Assembly (NCBI GenBank): GCA_903899655.1
Contig: CAIUKF010000010.1
Location: 1-64,000, forward strand
Source of the DNA: an uncultured bacterium
GTDB lineage: Bacteria; Patescibacteriota; Saccharimonadia; Saccharimonadales; Saccharimonadaceae
DNA length: 64,000 nucleotides
Direction of reading: 5' to 3'
Positions 16,667-26,776 of this stretch are shown in pieces. The stretch's first letter is position 1, and every line of letters starts with the position of its first letter. Both the position numbers and the translations under genes were made by a program. Below the pieces are notes generated by a model. That model worked only from the letters and a program-made list of their open reading frames with translations, was not told the origin of the DNA and searched no databases.

Positions 16667-16815
16667 TTGGCTAATAGCTATTGGAATTTGGAATATGGCG
16701 AATTATAATCGCGCCAAAGTCAAAGCCAATAGCTAATTACTATGTCTACGTTTTTTTGTGCGTTTTAATGTAATTGTGTTCCGCTATATTCCAATAGCCA
16801 AATTCCAATAGCCAT
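16667..16815. repeat. R1 dispersed repeat flanking the greA-lysS spacer in inverted arms
   Basis: Direct units (GGCTAATAGCTATTGGAATT, then GGAATATGGCG) at the left and inverted units (ATATTCCAATAGCCAAATTC, CCAATAGCC) at the right fill most of the 183-nt spacer and could form a large hairpin. Confidence 0.85.
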
Positions 16816-16837
16816 CTATATGTTATAATTAACCAAT

Positions 16838-18349
16838 ATGGCAACACTACAAGATTTTCGTGACGAACGACTACGCAAACTACAAAACCTAAAAGATTTA
16901 GGTGTTAATCCTTATCCTGCCGAGACTCATCGGACTCACAAGATTGCCGAAATTATTACTCAATTTGATAATTTGCAAGGTCAAGTCACCACAATTTCTG
17001 GCCGCATTGTTGGTATTCGTAAATTTGGCAAAATCGCTTTTATTGTTGTCAAAGATTACAGCGGACAAGTTCAATTATTCATAAAATCTGACACTTTGTT
17101 AGGTTTGGATGCAGCCAATAGCCAAATTGGTATTGCTGAATTGCCACTGCTGGACACCGGTGACTTTATCGAAGCAACTGGTAAAATTATCAAAAGCCAA
17201 ACTGGTGAAATATCAGTCGAAGCAACTAACTTGCGAATTTTAACTAAATCACTTCGTCCAATGCCAAGTGCGACCGAAGGTTTTACTAACAAAGAAGAAC
17301 GCATGCGCCGTCGTTATGTCGACATGAACGTCAACCAGGATGTACGTGACCGATTCGTCAGGCGATCAGAATTTTGGAAGGCAACTCGTGAATATTTGAA
17401 TCAACACGAATTTGTCGAGATTAACGTACCAGTGATTGAACATACAACTGGTGGGGCAGATGCCAACCCATTTGTAACCCATATGGATGCACTGGACCAA
17501 GATTTTTATTTGCGTATTAGTCACGAATTGCCATTAAAACGTCTGATTGGCGCTGGTTTTGAAAAAGTTTATGATATCGGACCACGATTCCGCAACGAAA
17601 ATTACAGCGACGAACATTTACCTGAGCACGTTGCTATGGAATGGTACTGGGCCTATGCCAATTGGCAAGACGGCATGAAATTCATGGAAGACATGTATAA
17701 ATTTGTGTTGGAAAAAGCTTTTGGTAAATTACAATTCCAATTAAACGGCAAAGATGTCGATATGAGTAAAACTTGGGAAGTTTGGGATTACGAAACTGTA
17801 ATCCGTGAACGATACAACATCGACGTTTATAACAGCAGTTTAGACGAAGTTAAACAAGCTTTGGCTGATAATAAGTTAGAGGTTGAACAGACCGAAAATC
17901 GGGCACGTGGTATCGACAAATTATGGAAGAATATTCGCCGTGATGTTGCTGGTCCTGTTTGGTTGATTAATACGCCAAAATTCATTAGTCCCTTGGCCAA
18001 AAGTAATCCAGGTAACGAACAAACTGTTCAACGATTTCAGCCGATTATCGCTGGGTCCGAATTGGGTAATGGTTTTTCAGAACTTAACGACCCAATTGAT
18101 CAGTTAAATCGTTTTGTCGAACAACAGGGCATGCGTGAAGCCGGTGATGACGAAGCTATGATGTTGGACATCGACTTTGTCGAAATGTTGGAATATGGCA
18201 TGCCACCTGCATGTGGTTATGGATTCAGTGAACGTGTATTCTGGATATTTGAAGGTGTTACCGCCCGCGAAGGAGTGCCTTTCCCTCAATTACGCGCCGA
18301 AATCGACAACACCACTCGCGAAATTTATCCTGATATTAAATTAGGTTAA
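16838..18349 (+). CDS. lysS: Lysyl-tRNA synthetase, class II
   Basis: The 503-residue protein has an N-terminal OB-fold anticodon domain and a class II core: TTGGADANPFVTHMDALDQD (motif 1-2 link), YLRISHELPLKRLIGAGFEKVYDIG, RFRNE, and MPPACGYGFSERVFWIFEG (motif 3 region; the last Gly-x-Gly-Ser-Glu-Arg part). It charges tRNA-Lys. TATAAT (16824-16829) lies 8 nt before the ATG and no ribosome binding site is visible, so the mRNA is probably leaderless. A hairpin terminator follows. Confidence 0.95.
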   Translation: MATLQDFRDERLRKLQNLKDLGVNPYPAETHRTHKIAEIITQFDNLQGQVTTISGRIVGIRKFGKIAFIVVKDYSGQVQLFIKSDTLLGLDAANSQIGIAELPLLDTGDFIEATGKIIKSQTGEISVEATNLRILTKSLRPMPSATEGFTNKEERMRRRYVDMNVNQDVRDRFVRRSEFWKATREYLNQHEFVEINVPVIEHTTGGADANPFVTHMDALDQDFYLRISHELPLKRLIGAGFEKVYDIGPRFRNENYSDEHLPEHVAMEWYWAYANWQDGMKFMEDMYKFVLEKAFGKLQFQLNGKDVDMSKTWEVWDYETVIRERYNIDVYNSSLDEVKQALADNKLEVEQTENRARGIDKLWKNIRRDVAGPVWLINTPKFISPLAKSNPGNEQTVQRFQPIIAGSELGNGFSELNDPIDQLNRFVEQQGMREAGDDEAMMLDIDFVEMLEYGMPPACGYGFSERVFWIFEGVTAREGVPFPQLRAEIDNTTREIYPDIKLG

Positions 18350-18357
18350 TGTCGATT

Positions 18358-18382
18358 TTTTCCAAGGTCAGACCTTGGAAAA
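18358..18382. terminator. Hairpin terminator after lysS
   Basis: An 11-bp stem TTTTCCAAGGT (18358-18368) pairs with 18372-18382 around CAG. The next gene's -10 box TATACT (18388-18393) follows within 6 nt. Confidence 0.75.
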
Positions 18383-18399
18383 TTTGCTATACTGATAAT

Positions 18400-20163
18400 A
18401 TGAAACGATTTATTTTGGGGCTAATCGCGGTAGTTTTAGTATCGGTACTTAATATAAATCTGACCTTTGCTGACACTAGTAATTTTACTATCAATGATTT
18501 TACGGCTGATTATTATCTGGATCGTGATATTAGTGGTCATTCGACGCTAAAAACTATCGAAAAAATTACAGCGCAGTTTCCTGATTATGATCAAAACCAC
18601 GGGATTGAACGGGCGATAGTTGCTAACTACGATGGTCATACGACTAAACTAAATATCGAATCAGTCACAGACCAAAATGACAGCAAATTAAACTATTCAA
18701 CCTATTGGAATAATTCAAACTTAATCTTGCGCATTGGTGGCAGTAGCACTTATGTGCATGGTTCAAAAACATATGTAATTAAATATTCACAAACTGATGT
18801 GACGCGGTATTTTGCCGATACTAATGACGATGAATTTTATTGGGACGTTAATGGCACTGGATGGAGCCAAAAATTTTATAATGTTACAGCTAGATTACAT
18901 CTTGGGGCAGGAATTACTGGGCAGGCGACAGATAGTAATGCTTGCTATTATGGCCAATTTAGTTCAAACAGCAAATGTGACATTACAAAATCCGGCGATG
19001 TAATTACGGCTAATGTGACAGACCTCGGTGTTGGTGAAAACATGACGATTATATCTGGGTTCAAGCCTCATACCTTTGCTGATTATAAAATGACATTGCC
19101 CGATTTTTTGGCGATGTACTCGTTTGTAATATCTGGTGCTGTCGGACTAATATTATTGATTGTTTTAATTGTCTTAAAATTAACTCGTGGCCGTAACGCT
19201 AAGGGACGGGGAACGATAATTGCTGAATATTTGCCGCCCAAAGGCGTTGATGTTGCGCTGTCGTCAGTTATTGAGGGTAAAGAAGTAACATGGTCGTCTG
19301 CGATGTATATTGATTTGGCGGTGCGTCATAATTTAAAAGTTATTCAAGCTGAAAAAAAATTATTCAATAAAGTTGGTTATAGTTTGGAATATATTAATTC
19401 TGATGGGTTGGATGATACCGAAAAAGCGATTGTCGCAGCGCTATTTGGCGATAATCCAGTTAATGGTGCGAAGTACGAAATTAATCCAAACAAATTTGAT
19501 TACAAAGTATCGCGATTATTGAAAAAGGCCTACAAAGAAGTTAAGTTATTTGCCAAACAAAATGACTATTATATAATCGATAAAAAATTGCAAAAGTTGA
19601 TGATAATTCTGGTTGCAATAATAGTTTTACAGTCGATGATTATGTGGTTAGTTTCAATGTCATCGGAGCTTGGTTTTTTGAATATTGTATTTGGGGGGTT
19701 CTTTACGATGATGGGGGCATTAGTAGTTGCCTCAATCAAACCACTGTCTGTAAAAGGTCGTGAATTACATGATTATTTAAAAGGTTTGCGGGTATATATT
19801 AAATGCGCTGAGGCGGATCGGATTAAAGTACTGCAAAGTCCGATGGGCGCCGAAAAAACACCAGTCAATACTAATGACACTGATATGATGATTCATTTAT
19901 ACGAAAGAGTATTGCCCTATGCAGTGCTGTTTGGAATCGAAAAAGAATGGACTAAAGTGTTAGGTAAATATTATGAACAGCAGAATACGTCCCCAAGTTG
20001 GTATGCTGGCAATAGCGCTTTCAATGTGGCGGCATTTAGCTCGTCGATGTCGAGTTTTTCGAGTAGTGCAGTTGGCAGCAGTTACAGCTCGTCCAGTGGT
20101 GGCTCGGGTGGCGGCGGATTTTCGGGCGGAGGTGGCGGCGGCGGAGGTGGCGGCGGCTGGTAG
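18400..20163 (+). CDS. DUF2207 domain membrane protein with Gly-rich C-terminus
   Basis: I start at ATG 18400; the longer frame from 18349 runs through the terminator, and TATACT lies 6 nt before 18400. The protein (587 aa) has a signal peptide (FILGLIAVVLVSVLNI...FA), an extracellular DUF2207 domain with DFTADYYLDRDISGHST, a membrane segment near residue 245, a cytoplasmic part, two more membrane segments, and a Ser/Gly tail ending in a long Gly run plus Trp. DUF2207 proteins are common in CPR and Actinobacteria; their function is not established. The Gly tail is typical of the family. Confidence 0.9.
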   Translation: MKRFILGLIAVVLVSVLNINLTFADTSNFTINDFTADYYLDRDISGHSTLKTIEKITAQFPDYDQNHGIERAIVANYDGHTTKLNIESVTDQNDSKLNYSTYWNNSNLILRIGGSSTYVHGSKTYVIKYSQTDVTRYFADTNDDEFYWDVNGTGWSQKFYNVTARLHLGAGITGQATDSNACYYGQFSSNSKCDITKSGDVITANVTDLGVGENMTIISGFKPHTFADYKMTLPDFLAMYSFVISGAVGLILLIVLIVLKLTRGRNAKGRGTIIAEYLPPKGVDVALSSVIEGKEVTWSSAMYIDLAVRHNLKVIQAEKKLFNKVGYSLEYINSDGLDDTEKAIVAALFGDNPVNGAKYEINPNKFDYKVSRLLKKAYKEVKLFAKQNDYYIIDKKLQKLMIILVAIIVLQSMIMWLVSMSSELGFLNIVFGGFFTMMGALVVASIKPLSVKGRELHDYLKGLRVYIKCAEADRIKVLQSPMGAEKTPVNTNDTDMMIHLYERVLPYAVLFGIEKEWTKVLGKYYEQQNTSPSWYAGNSAFNVAAFSSSMSSFSSSAVGSSYSSSSGGSGGGGFSGGGGGGGGGGGW

Positions 20164-20199
20164 CTGGTAGTCAACACCTTTAAAGAGTATAATAGATGC

Positions 20200-20883
20200 A
20201 TGATAGAGGTGAAAAAAATATCGAAGACTTATGGCAAAGGCGACAATGCTTTTAGGGTTTTGAAAAACATAAATTTTACAATTCCAGATGGTGCCAGTGT
20301 AGCGATATTGGGTAAATCGGGCAGTGGTAAATCAACTTTGATGCATGTCATGAGCGGTCTCGATCGACCTGACAGTGGCGAAATTATTATCGATGGCAAA
20401 GACATATTAAAACTTAGCCAAAAAGATGTCGACAAATTTCGCTCGACCAAGATGAGCTTTATTTTTCAAAGCTTTTTCGTCCAAGCTAACGAAAGTTGTT
20501 ATGACAACGTAAGCTTACCACTTGAAATTGCTGGTGTATCCACCAGTCGTCGTCGATCGAAAATTGAAGCGGCTTTAACTGCAGTTGACTTGGCTGATAA
20601 GATAAAATCACGGGCCAGGGATTTGTCTGGTGGCCAAAAGCAACGTTTGGCAGTCGCTAGAGCAATTGTTAATAGTCCACAAATTTTATTTGCCGATGAA
20701 CCAACTGGCAACTTAGACAGTGTGACTGGTGGTAAGGTTGAAAGTTTGTTGTTTAATTATAATAAAAAGAACAAAATCACATTGATTGTTGTGACGCATG
20801 ATCCAGAACTCGCGGCTAGGTGCGATATTCAGATTCATATCAAAGACGGCAAGATTGATTCAATCAAGGAGATGAAAAAATGA
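20200..20883 (+). CDS. ABC transporter ATPase, MacB/LolD type
   Basis: The 227-residue protein has Walker A GKSGSGKSTL near residue 40, the Q-loop in MSFIFQSFF, signature LSGGQKQRLAVARAI, Walker B ILFADEPTGNLD and the H-loop VVTHD. EPTGNLD is typical of the MacB/LolD/FtsE branch. It overlaps the permease gene by 4 nt (ATGA). The pair probably exports or extracts a lipoprotein or peptide, or acts mechanically on the envelope; nothing here identifies the substrate. TATAAT (20188-20193) lies 6 nt before the ATG. Confidence 0.93.
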   Translation: MIEVKKISKTYGKGDNAFRVLKNINFTIPDGASVAILGKSGSGKSTLMHVMSGLDRPDSGEIIIDGKDILKLSQKDVDKFRSTKMSFIFQSFFVQANESCYDNVSLPLEIAGVSTSRRRSKIEAALTAVDLADKIKSRARDLSGGQKQRLAVARAIVNSPQILFADEPTGNLDSVTGGKVESLLFNYNKKNKITLIVVTHDPELAARCDIQIHIKDGKIDSIKEMKK

Positions 20884-22157
20884 AGTTACGTGATATAGCA
20901 ATTCGTGCTGGGCGCAGCCTTAAGCAGGCAAAGGCTCGAACTTTATTAACCAGTCTAGCGATTGGCGTTGGTGCTTTTACGATTACTCTATCACTGGCGG
21001 CTGGTGTCGGTGGACGATCTTACACTGATCAAATCGTCAATGCCAATACAAATGTTAAAGAGCTGAGTGTGACAAAAAAAGCGCCAGCTAGTCAGCAGGG
21101 TCCGCAAAAATATACAGGTGGCGTGGCGGTTTCATCCAATTCATTTTATTCTGGTCAGTATTTAACTCAGGATGATATTAATAAGATTCAAAAACTAGAC
21201 GGCGTGGTTTCGGTGTCACCAAATTATAGCCCGCAAATAAAATATATTACTCGTTTAGACCAAGAAAAATATGTTGCGACGATTAGCACTTTTAGCCCCA
21301 GCGTGACGCTCAAATTTGCAGCTGGCTCGGTCAACGGTGATTTAACCGATAATGAAATAATTTTAACCGAAGAATACGTTACCGCGCTTGGATTTAGTAG
21401 TAATGCAGATGCCGTTGGTAAGACAGTCGATATTGTGGCTGATAAATTGTCATCGCCAGTGACTGCACCTGAAAGTAATTCGTTTGTTTATACAGTCAAA
21501 GGTGTCAGTAGTAAATCTGGTCTAGCGTTTAGAGCCCAAAGTTCATTGTTAATATCAAACGCCTCGGCAAAAACTTTGTATGATTATATAAATCTTGGCA
21601 CCCGTGGCTATGGTAACTATCTGGTTGCCTCAGTTGAGACCGCTAGCGCTAGCCAAGCGACAAAAGTTAAAGACGATTTGACGAGTATGGGTTATTTGGC
21701 GCAGACGGCGGCTGATATTTTGGGTGTCGTCAACACATTTATCAATGTATTGCAGGGAATATTACTGGGATTCGGTGCCTTGGCTGTTTTGACATCGGTA
21801 TTTGGAATAATTAATACTCAATATATTAGCGTCTTGGAGCGCACGCAACAGATTGGATTAATGAAGGCGTTAGGCATGCGACGCCGAGATGTTGGACGAT
21901 TATTCAAACTTGAAGCCGCCTGGATTGGGCTGTTGGGTGGATCAATTGGCACAGGCTTGGCTGTAATCTTAGGTACAATTGCCAATCCGATTATCAGCAA
22001 AGCGCTAGATATTGGCGATGTTAGCCTGATTGTCTTTACACCGATGAATATTGCGATTGTAATTATCGGCTTGGTAGTCGTATCTGTTTCATCTGGTATC
22101 TTGCCAGCACGCAAAGCTGCCAAATTGAATCCGATTGAAGCTTTGCGCACTGAGTAA
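20880..22157 (+). CDS. ABC transporter permease, MacB/FtsX-like
   Basis: The 425-residue protein has an N-terminal membrane helix after KQAKARTLLTSLAIGVGAF, a large extracytoplasmic domain (about residues 50-275, MacB_PCD-like), and three C-terminal helices with ERTQQIGLMKALGMRRRDVGRLF, the FtsX-family coupling motif. The end ILPARKAAKLNPIEALRTE is the classic MacB C-terminus. It pairs with the ATPase immediately upstream. There is no periplasmic adaptor gene nearby, as expected of a monoderm. Confidence 0.92.
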   Translation: MKLRDIAIRAGRSLKQAKARTLLTSLAIGVGAFTITLSLAAGVGGRSYTDQIVNANTNVKELSVTKKAPASQQGPQKYTGGVAVSSNSFYSGQYLTQDDINKIQKLDGVVSVSPNYSPQIKYITRLDQEKYVATISTFSPSVTLKFAAGSVNGDLTDNEIILTEEYVTALGFSSNADAVGKTVDIVADKLSSPVTAPESNSFVYTVKGVSSKSGLAFRAQSSLLISNASAKTLYDYINLGTRGYGNYLVASVETASASQATKVKDDLTSMGYLAQTAADILGVVNTFINVLQGILLGFGALAVLTSVFGIINTQYISVLERTQQIGLMKALGMRRRDVGRLFKLEAAWIGLLGGSIGTGLAVILGTIANPIISKALDIGDVSLIVFTPMNIAIVIIGLVVVSVSSGILPARKAAKLNPIEALRTE

Positions 22158-22184
22158 TATAAAAAAATCTGATACAATAATGAC

Positions 22185-23483
22185 ATGTTAGATATTAGAT
22201 TTATTCGTGATAACGCCGACGCAGTTCAAATCAATGCCAAAAACAAGGGATATGATGTAGATATAACTACATTATTAAATCTAGATTCTGAGCGTCGTGA
22301 GCTGTTAGTCCAAGCTGACGATTTGCGCCAAAAACGTAATGATATCGTATCTCAAACTAAGGGTGGCAAACCAACAGATGAATTAATTGCAGCCGGCAAA
22401 GCTGTCAAAGACCAATTAGCGGTTATAGAACCTAAACTTAAAGAAGTCGATGTTAACTTTACAACATTACTTAAGAAAGTTCCAAACATGGCTGCCAGCG
22501 ATGTGCCAATTGGTGCCACCGAAGATGAAAATGTTGTTACTAAAACGGTTGGCGATGTGCCGCAATTTGATTTTGTACCCAAAAATCATGCTGATATTGC
22601 CGCTGGTCATGGTTGGATTGACAAAGAACGTGCTGCCAAAGTTACCGGCAGTCGATTTGCGTATATCGAAGGTGATTTAGTCAGGTTACAACTGGCAATT
22701 GTTCAATACGTGATTAATACTTTGGGAGATGAGGCTACGATTACCGAAATCGCCATAGGTGCAGGTCTAACGGTCTCGACCAAACCATTCACGCCAATTT
22801 TGCCACCACTATTAATTCGCACTGATATGTATGACGCCATGGATCGTCTGGAGCCTCGAGATGACAGATACAAGCTGGAAGGTGATGATTTATGGTTGCA
22901 GGGTAGTGCCGAACACGTACTGGGTAGCATGCACGCTGGTGAAGTTTTTGAAGAATTGCAATTGCCGCTACGTTATGTAGGTTATGCAACTAGTTTTCGT
23001 CGTGAAGCTGGAACTTATGGCAAAGATATGGAAGGCATCTTTAGGATGCATCAATTCGACAAACTTGAAATGGAGAGTTTCGCAACGGCCGATGATGGTG
23101 CGAATGAACATCTGTTGTTTGTGGCTATTCAAGAGTATTTATTAGCCCAACTTGGATTGCCTTATCGGGTTTTGCAAAAATGTACGTTTGACATCGGCAA
23201 ACCAAATGCGCGCGGTGTAGATATGGAAACGTGGTTGCCGGGACAGGGAAAATACCGTGAAACCCACACAGCTGATTATATGACTGACTATCAGTCACGA
23301 CGTTTGAATACACGCGTCCGTCGTCAGTCTGGAGAACTTGAACTGGTTCATACTAATGATGCCACGGCATTTGCTTTAGGCCGTATTATGATTGCGATTA
23401 TTGAAAACGGTCAAACGGCGGACGGAAAAGTTCGCGTACCAGTCGTGTTGCAGCCTTATTTGGCTGGCAAAGCAGTGCTATAA
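22185..23483 (+). CDS. serS: Seryl-tRNA synthetase
   Basis: The 432-residue protein begins MLDIRFIRDNADAVQ and has the N-terminal coiled-coil arm (LVQADDLRQKRNDIVSQ), TSFRREAGTYGKDMEGIFRMHQFDKLEM (motif 2) and NDATAFALGRIMIAIIENGQ (motif 3; usually NGTALAVGR). It charges tRNA-Ser. TACAAT (22173-22178) lies 6 nt before the ATG. Confidence 0.96.
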   Translation: MLDIRFIRDNADAVQINAKNKGYDVDITTLLNLDSERRELLVQADDLRQKRNDIVSQTKGGKPTDELIAAGKAVKDQLAVIEPKLKEVDVNFTTLLKKVPNMAASDVPIGATEDENVVTKTVGDVPQFDFVPKNHADIAAGHGWIDKERAAKVTGSRFAYIEGDLVRLQLAIVQYVINTLGDEATITEIAIGAGLTVSTKPFTPILPPLLIRTDMYDAMDRLEPRDDRYKLEGDDLWLQGSAEHVLGSMHAGEVFEELQLPLRYVGYATSFRREAGTYGKDMEGIFRMHQFDKLEMESFATADDGANEHLLFVAIQEYLLAQLGLPYRVLQKCTFDIGKPNARGVDMETWLPGQGKYRETHTADYMTDYQSRRLNTRVRRQSGELELVHTNDATAFALGRIMIAIIENGQTADGKVRVPVVLQPYLAGKAVL

Positions 23484-23516
23484 TTATAGTATCGACCGAT
23501 TAATTAGGAGGGTAGA

Positions 23517-23888
23517 ATGATTGCACCAATTCAAATTACAGGTATTGCATATGAAGTTGACGATAATACTCGTAAGTACGTCGAAAAACGTATTGGACGA
23601 TTGGACAGATATTTACCAAAGCATGCCCGTAACAGTGTAACGGCTGATGTAAAACTGGCTCAAGTTAACCATAATCATGGTAATAAATATGAAGTTGAAG
23701 TTATTTTAAATGTTCCAAATAAGATAGTTACCGCCAAAGATTCAACCAGTAATATTTTAGCTGCAGTTGATATTGTTGAGGCTAAAATTCAAGCACAATT
23801 ACGTGAATACAAGCAATCGGCGATTGCTCATATCGGCAAGCGTGGTGTGATGAGCCGATTCAAGAAAAGCTTCAAACGCGAATTATAA
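23517..23888 (+). CDS. hpf: Ribosome hibernation promoting factor (short HPF/RaiA type)
   Basis: The 123-residue protein has the RaiA/HPF fold: QITGIAYEVDDNTRKYVEKRIGRLDRYL at the start, AKDSTSNILAAVDIVEAKIQAQLREYK in the helical part, and a short basic tail. It lacks the C-terminal dimerisation domain of long HPF. It stalls ribosomes at the decoding site in stationary phase. An AGGAGG ribosome binding site precedes the ATG. It lies upstream of secA, as in Firmicutes. Confidence 0.92.
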   Translation: MIAPIQITGIAYEVDDNTRKYVEKRIGRLDRYLPKHARNSVTADVKLAQVNHNHGNKYEVEVILNVPNKIVTAKDSTSNILAAVDIVEAKIQAQLREYKQSAIAHIGKRGVMSRFKKSFKREL

Positions 23889-23890
23889 AG

Positions 23891-24006
23891 GTTGGCTATT
23901 AGAATATAGCTATTGGAATATGGCGCGGGTTAGATATTGGCTAATAGAAGTTGGCTGTTGGAATTGAGATTTCCGCCATATTCCACATTCCAATAGCCAA
24001 TAGCTA
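23891..24006. repeat. R1 dispersed repeat in the hpf-secA spacer
   Basis: Left arm: direct units GGCTATTAGAATAT and AGCTATTGGAATAT. Right arm: inverted CCATATTCCACATTCCAATA and GCCAATAGCTA. The arms can form a hairpin over about 115 nt. The rest of the spacer (24007-24132) holds the secA leader with GGGAG and AGAGG stretches. Confidence 0.85.
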
Positions 24007-24132
24007 AAAACATAGTCAATGGATGGTATTGAAATTGCTCAGATATCTTGTCTAATTCTTACCTAGGCTTTATAGTAAGGTGTAGTATTTCACTTTAGGA
24101 TTTTCATAAATAGGGAGTAGAGGTTTTTAGCT

Positions 24133-26754
24133 ATGGTAAGCAAGAATAAGGTTTTGACTAAAATATTTGGCGACCCACAGGCGCGTCTGTTGAAGGGGTT
24201 GCAAAAAAAAGTTGTAGCGATTAATGCCTTGTCTGACAAGTATAAACAAATGTCCAAGGTTGAATTGAAAAAGCAAACATCAGTACTAAAAGAGAAGCTA
24301 CAAACAAAAGGTGCGACACTAGATAGTATTTTGCCTGATGCTTTTGCTTTAGTACGTGAAGCCAGCGACAGGGTGCTTAGTATGCGCCATTTTGACGTGC
24401 AGTTAATTGGCGGTATGACATTGCATGATGGTAACGTTGCCGAAATGAAAACTGGTGAAGGTAAAACTTTGGTAGCGACTTTGCCAGTGTATTTGAATGC
24501 ACTGGAAGGCAAGGGTGTCCACGTCGTAACAGTCAACGATTATTTGGCGCAACGTGATGCCAGTTGGATGGGTGGCGTTTATCACTTTTTGGGTCTATCG
24601 ACGGGTGTAATTATTAACGAAGCATCGTTCATTTATGATCCCGAATACGATAATGAAGCTCATGATGACGCCAGAATGAAACATTTGCGACCCGCCACTC
24701 GCAAAGAGGCTTATGCGGCCGATGTGACCTATGGAACTAACAACGAATTTGGATTTGATTATTTACGCGACAACATGGTCAACGAAGTTGATTTGTTACG
24801 GCAACGTGATTTGAATTTTGCGATTGTCGATGAGGTCGACAGCATATTAATCGACGAAGCTAGGACGCCGCTTATTATTAGTGCGCCAGCCGCCGAAAAC
24901 CCTGATAGCTATTATCAATTTGCTAAAATCGCTGCTAAATTAGTTCCCGAAGATTACATTATGGACGAAAAACATCGTACAGTTGCGCTGACTGACGAAG
25001 GTACTGAAAAAGTTCAAAAAATGTTGGGCATTAAAAACTTATACAGTCCAGATTATGTTCGCTCAGTCTATCACTTGGACCAATCTTTGCGCGCTCAGAC
25101 GTTGTTTAAACGTGATAAAGACTATGTTGTGACTGGCGATGGTGAAGTCATCATTGTTGATGAGTTTACTGGCCGTTTAATGCAAGGTCGTCGTTATAAC
25201 GAAGGTCTACACCAAGCCATTGAAGCCAAAGAAGGCGTACCAGTATTGCAAGAAAGTATGACGCTGGCGACGGTTTCTTTTCAGAATTACTTCCGTCTGT
25301 ATAAAAAACTATCTGGCATGACAGGAACAGCCTTTACCGAAGCCGAAGAGTTTCAACAAATTTATAGTTTGGATGTTATTCAAATTCCGTCAAATCGACC
25401 AATTGCTCGTATCGATGGTCAAGATTTAATATTTAAGACTGAAAAAGCTAAATTAAAAGCTGTTGCCGAAGCCATCAAAGAATATCACGCTGCCGGTCGA
25501 CCAGTTTTGGTTGGATCAGCTTCGATTGCAAAAAACGAGTTGATTGCATCATACTTGGACCAAGTTGGCGTTCCATACGAACTGCTAAATGCTAAAAATA
25601 ACGAACGTGAAGCGGCTATTATTGAAAAAGCCGGTGAAAAAGGTGCAATTACACTAGCAACTAACATTGCTGGCCGTGGTACCGACATTAAATTAGGCAA
25701 AGGTGTGGTTGAACTGGGTGGTTTGATGGTGATTGGTTCGGAACGACACGAATCACGCCGTATCGATAATCAGTTACGTGGTCGTGGTGGTCGTCAGGGC
25801 GATCCAGGTGAAACACAATTTTATGTTTCGACCGAAGATGATTTGATGCGTATCTTCCAAGGCGAGCGCATTGCTAGTCTGATGGATCGATTAGGTGTTA
25901 GTGAAGATACACCGATTCAAAATAAGGCTGTATCGAAGACTTTGGAGGCGGCTCAAAAACGCGTTGAAGGATTTAACTTTGATACTCGCAAAAACGTCGT
26001 TCAATACGATAACGTTATCAACCGTCATCGTAAGTTTGTATATACTGTTCGTCGCAAAATTCTTGAGGGTGGTGATATTAAGCCCGAAATGGAGCGACTG
26101 ATTGAGGCGAAGACTCGTGAATTAGTGGCACTACCTATCAAAAACAACAAAAATTTTGTTGAAGATTTTGAAGCAATTTTTCCATTAAGTAACGAAAAAA
26201 TCAAAGCTATTGGTAATGAAAAGAACGATAAAGCTCGTGTTGAATTTGCGCAAAGGGAAGTTGATGAACTTTACGTCGACAAAGAAATTGAGTTGGAAAC
26301 TGAAGTGTTGCGTAAGGTTGAACGTGAAGTTTACTTGCAAGTATTGGATACTTTGTGGATGCAACATCTTGAAAATATGCAGCATTTGCGCGAGGGAATT
26401 CATTGGCGTAGTGTCGGCCAACGTGATCCATTAGTTGAATATCGCAGTGAATCACAAAAATTATTCGACAGTTTGCAGGCAACTTTGCGTGATGAAGTCT
26501 TGCGCGCGATAATGCACGTTCGTAAAACTGACGTAATAGCTAAAACTGACGAAGAATATCAGACAGAATTGACTCGTTTGGCTGAAAATGCAGTCGAAAA
26601 GGGCGTTAACGAAGTCACTGGTGGCGAATTAAATCGTGATAGTGATTTTAAAGTCAAAAAAGCCGTATCGACAAATTTATCGAACAAGAAAAAACATGAT
26701 TCTCGCAAAAAAAAGAAATCACAACGTCAAAATCGTAAGAAAAACCGTAAATAA
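24133..26754 (+). CDS. secA: Preprotein translocase ATPase SecA
   Basis: The 873-residue protein has EMKTGEGKTLVATLP (Walker A) near residue 108, VTVNDYLAQRDASWM, TYGTNNEFGFDYLRDNM, VDEVDSILIDEARTPLIIS (DEAD-like box), NIAGRGTDIKLG, and GGRQGDPGETQFYVSTEDDLMR. The wing and helical scaffold domains follow, including LWMQHLENMQHLREGIHWRSVGQRDPL. The C-terminus is a Lys-rich tail without the CxCx8CH zinc motif found in many SecA proteins. It drives export through SecYEG. The hpf-secA order resembles Firmicutes. Confidence 0.97.
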   Translation: MVSKNKVLTKIFGDPQARLLKGLQKKVVAINALSDKYKQMSKVELKKQTSVLKEKLQTKGATLDSILPDAFALVREASDRVLSMRHFDVQLIGGMTLHDGNVAEMKTGEGKTLVATLPVYLNALEGKGVHVVTVNDYLAQRDASWMGGVYHFLGLSTGVIINEASFIYDPEYDNEAHDDARMKHLRPATRKEAYAADVTYGTNNEFGFDYLRDNMVNEVDLLRQRDLNFAIVDEVDSILIDEARTPLIISAPAAENPDSYYQFAKIAAKLVPEDYIMDEKHRTVALTDEGTEKVQKMLGIKNLYSPDYVRSVYHLDQSLRAQTLFKRDKDYVVTGDGEVIIVDEFTGRLMQGRRYNEGLHQAIEAKEGVPVLQESMTLATVSFQNYFRLYKKLSGMTGTAFTEAEEFQQIYSLDVIQIPSNRPIARIDGQDLIFKTEKAKLKAVAEAIKEYHAAGRPVLVGSASIAKNELIASYLDQVGVPYELLNAKNNEREAAIIEKAGEKGAITLATNIAGRGTDIKLGKGVVELGGLMVIGSERHESRRIDNQLRGRGGRQGDPGETQFYVSTEDDLMRIFQGERIASLMDRLGVSEDTPIQNKAVSKTLEAAQKRVEGFNFDTRKNVVQYDNVINRHRKFVYTVRRKILEGGDIKPEMERLIEAKTRELVALPIKNNKNFVEDFEAIFPLSNEKIKAIGNEKNDKARVEFAQREVDELYVDKEIELETEVLRKVEREVYLQVLDTLWMQHLENMQHLREGIHWRSVGQRDPLVEYRSESQKLFDSLQATLRDEVLRAIMHVRKTDVIAKTDEEYQTELTRLAENAVEKGVNEVTGGELNRDSDFKVKKAVSTNLSNKKKHDSRKKKKSQRQNRKKNRK

Positions 26755-26776
26755 CAGTTAGGTAAAAGCTTAATAT

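Noticed and set aside
18189-18206. GGAATATGGC inside lysS as another R1 copy
   Set aside because: It encodes conserved LysRS residues (MLEYGMP) and lacks a second unit, so the match is coincidental.
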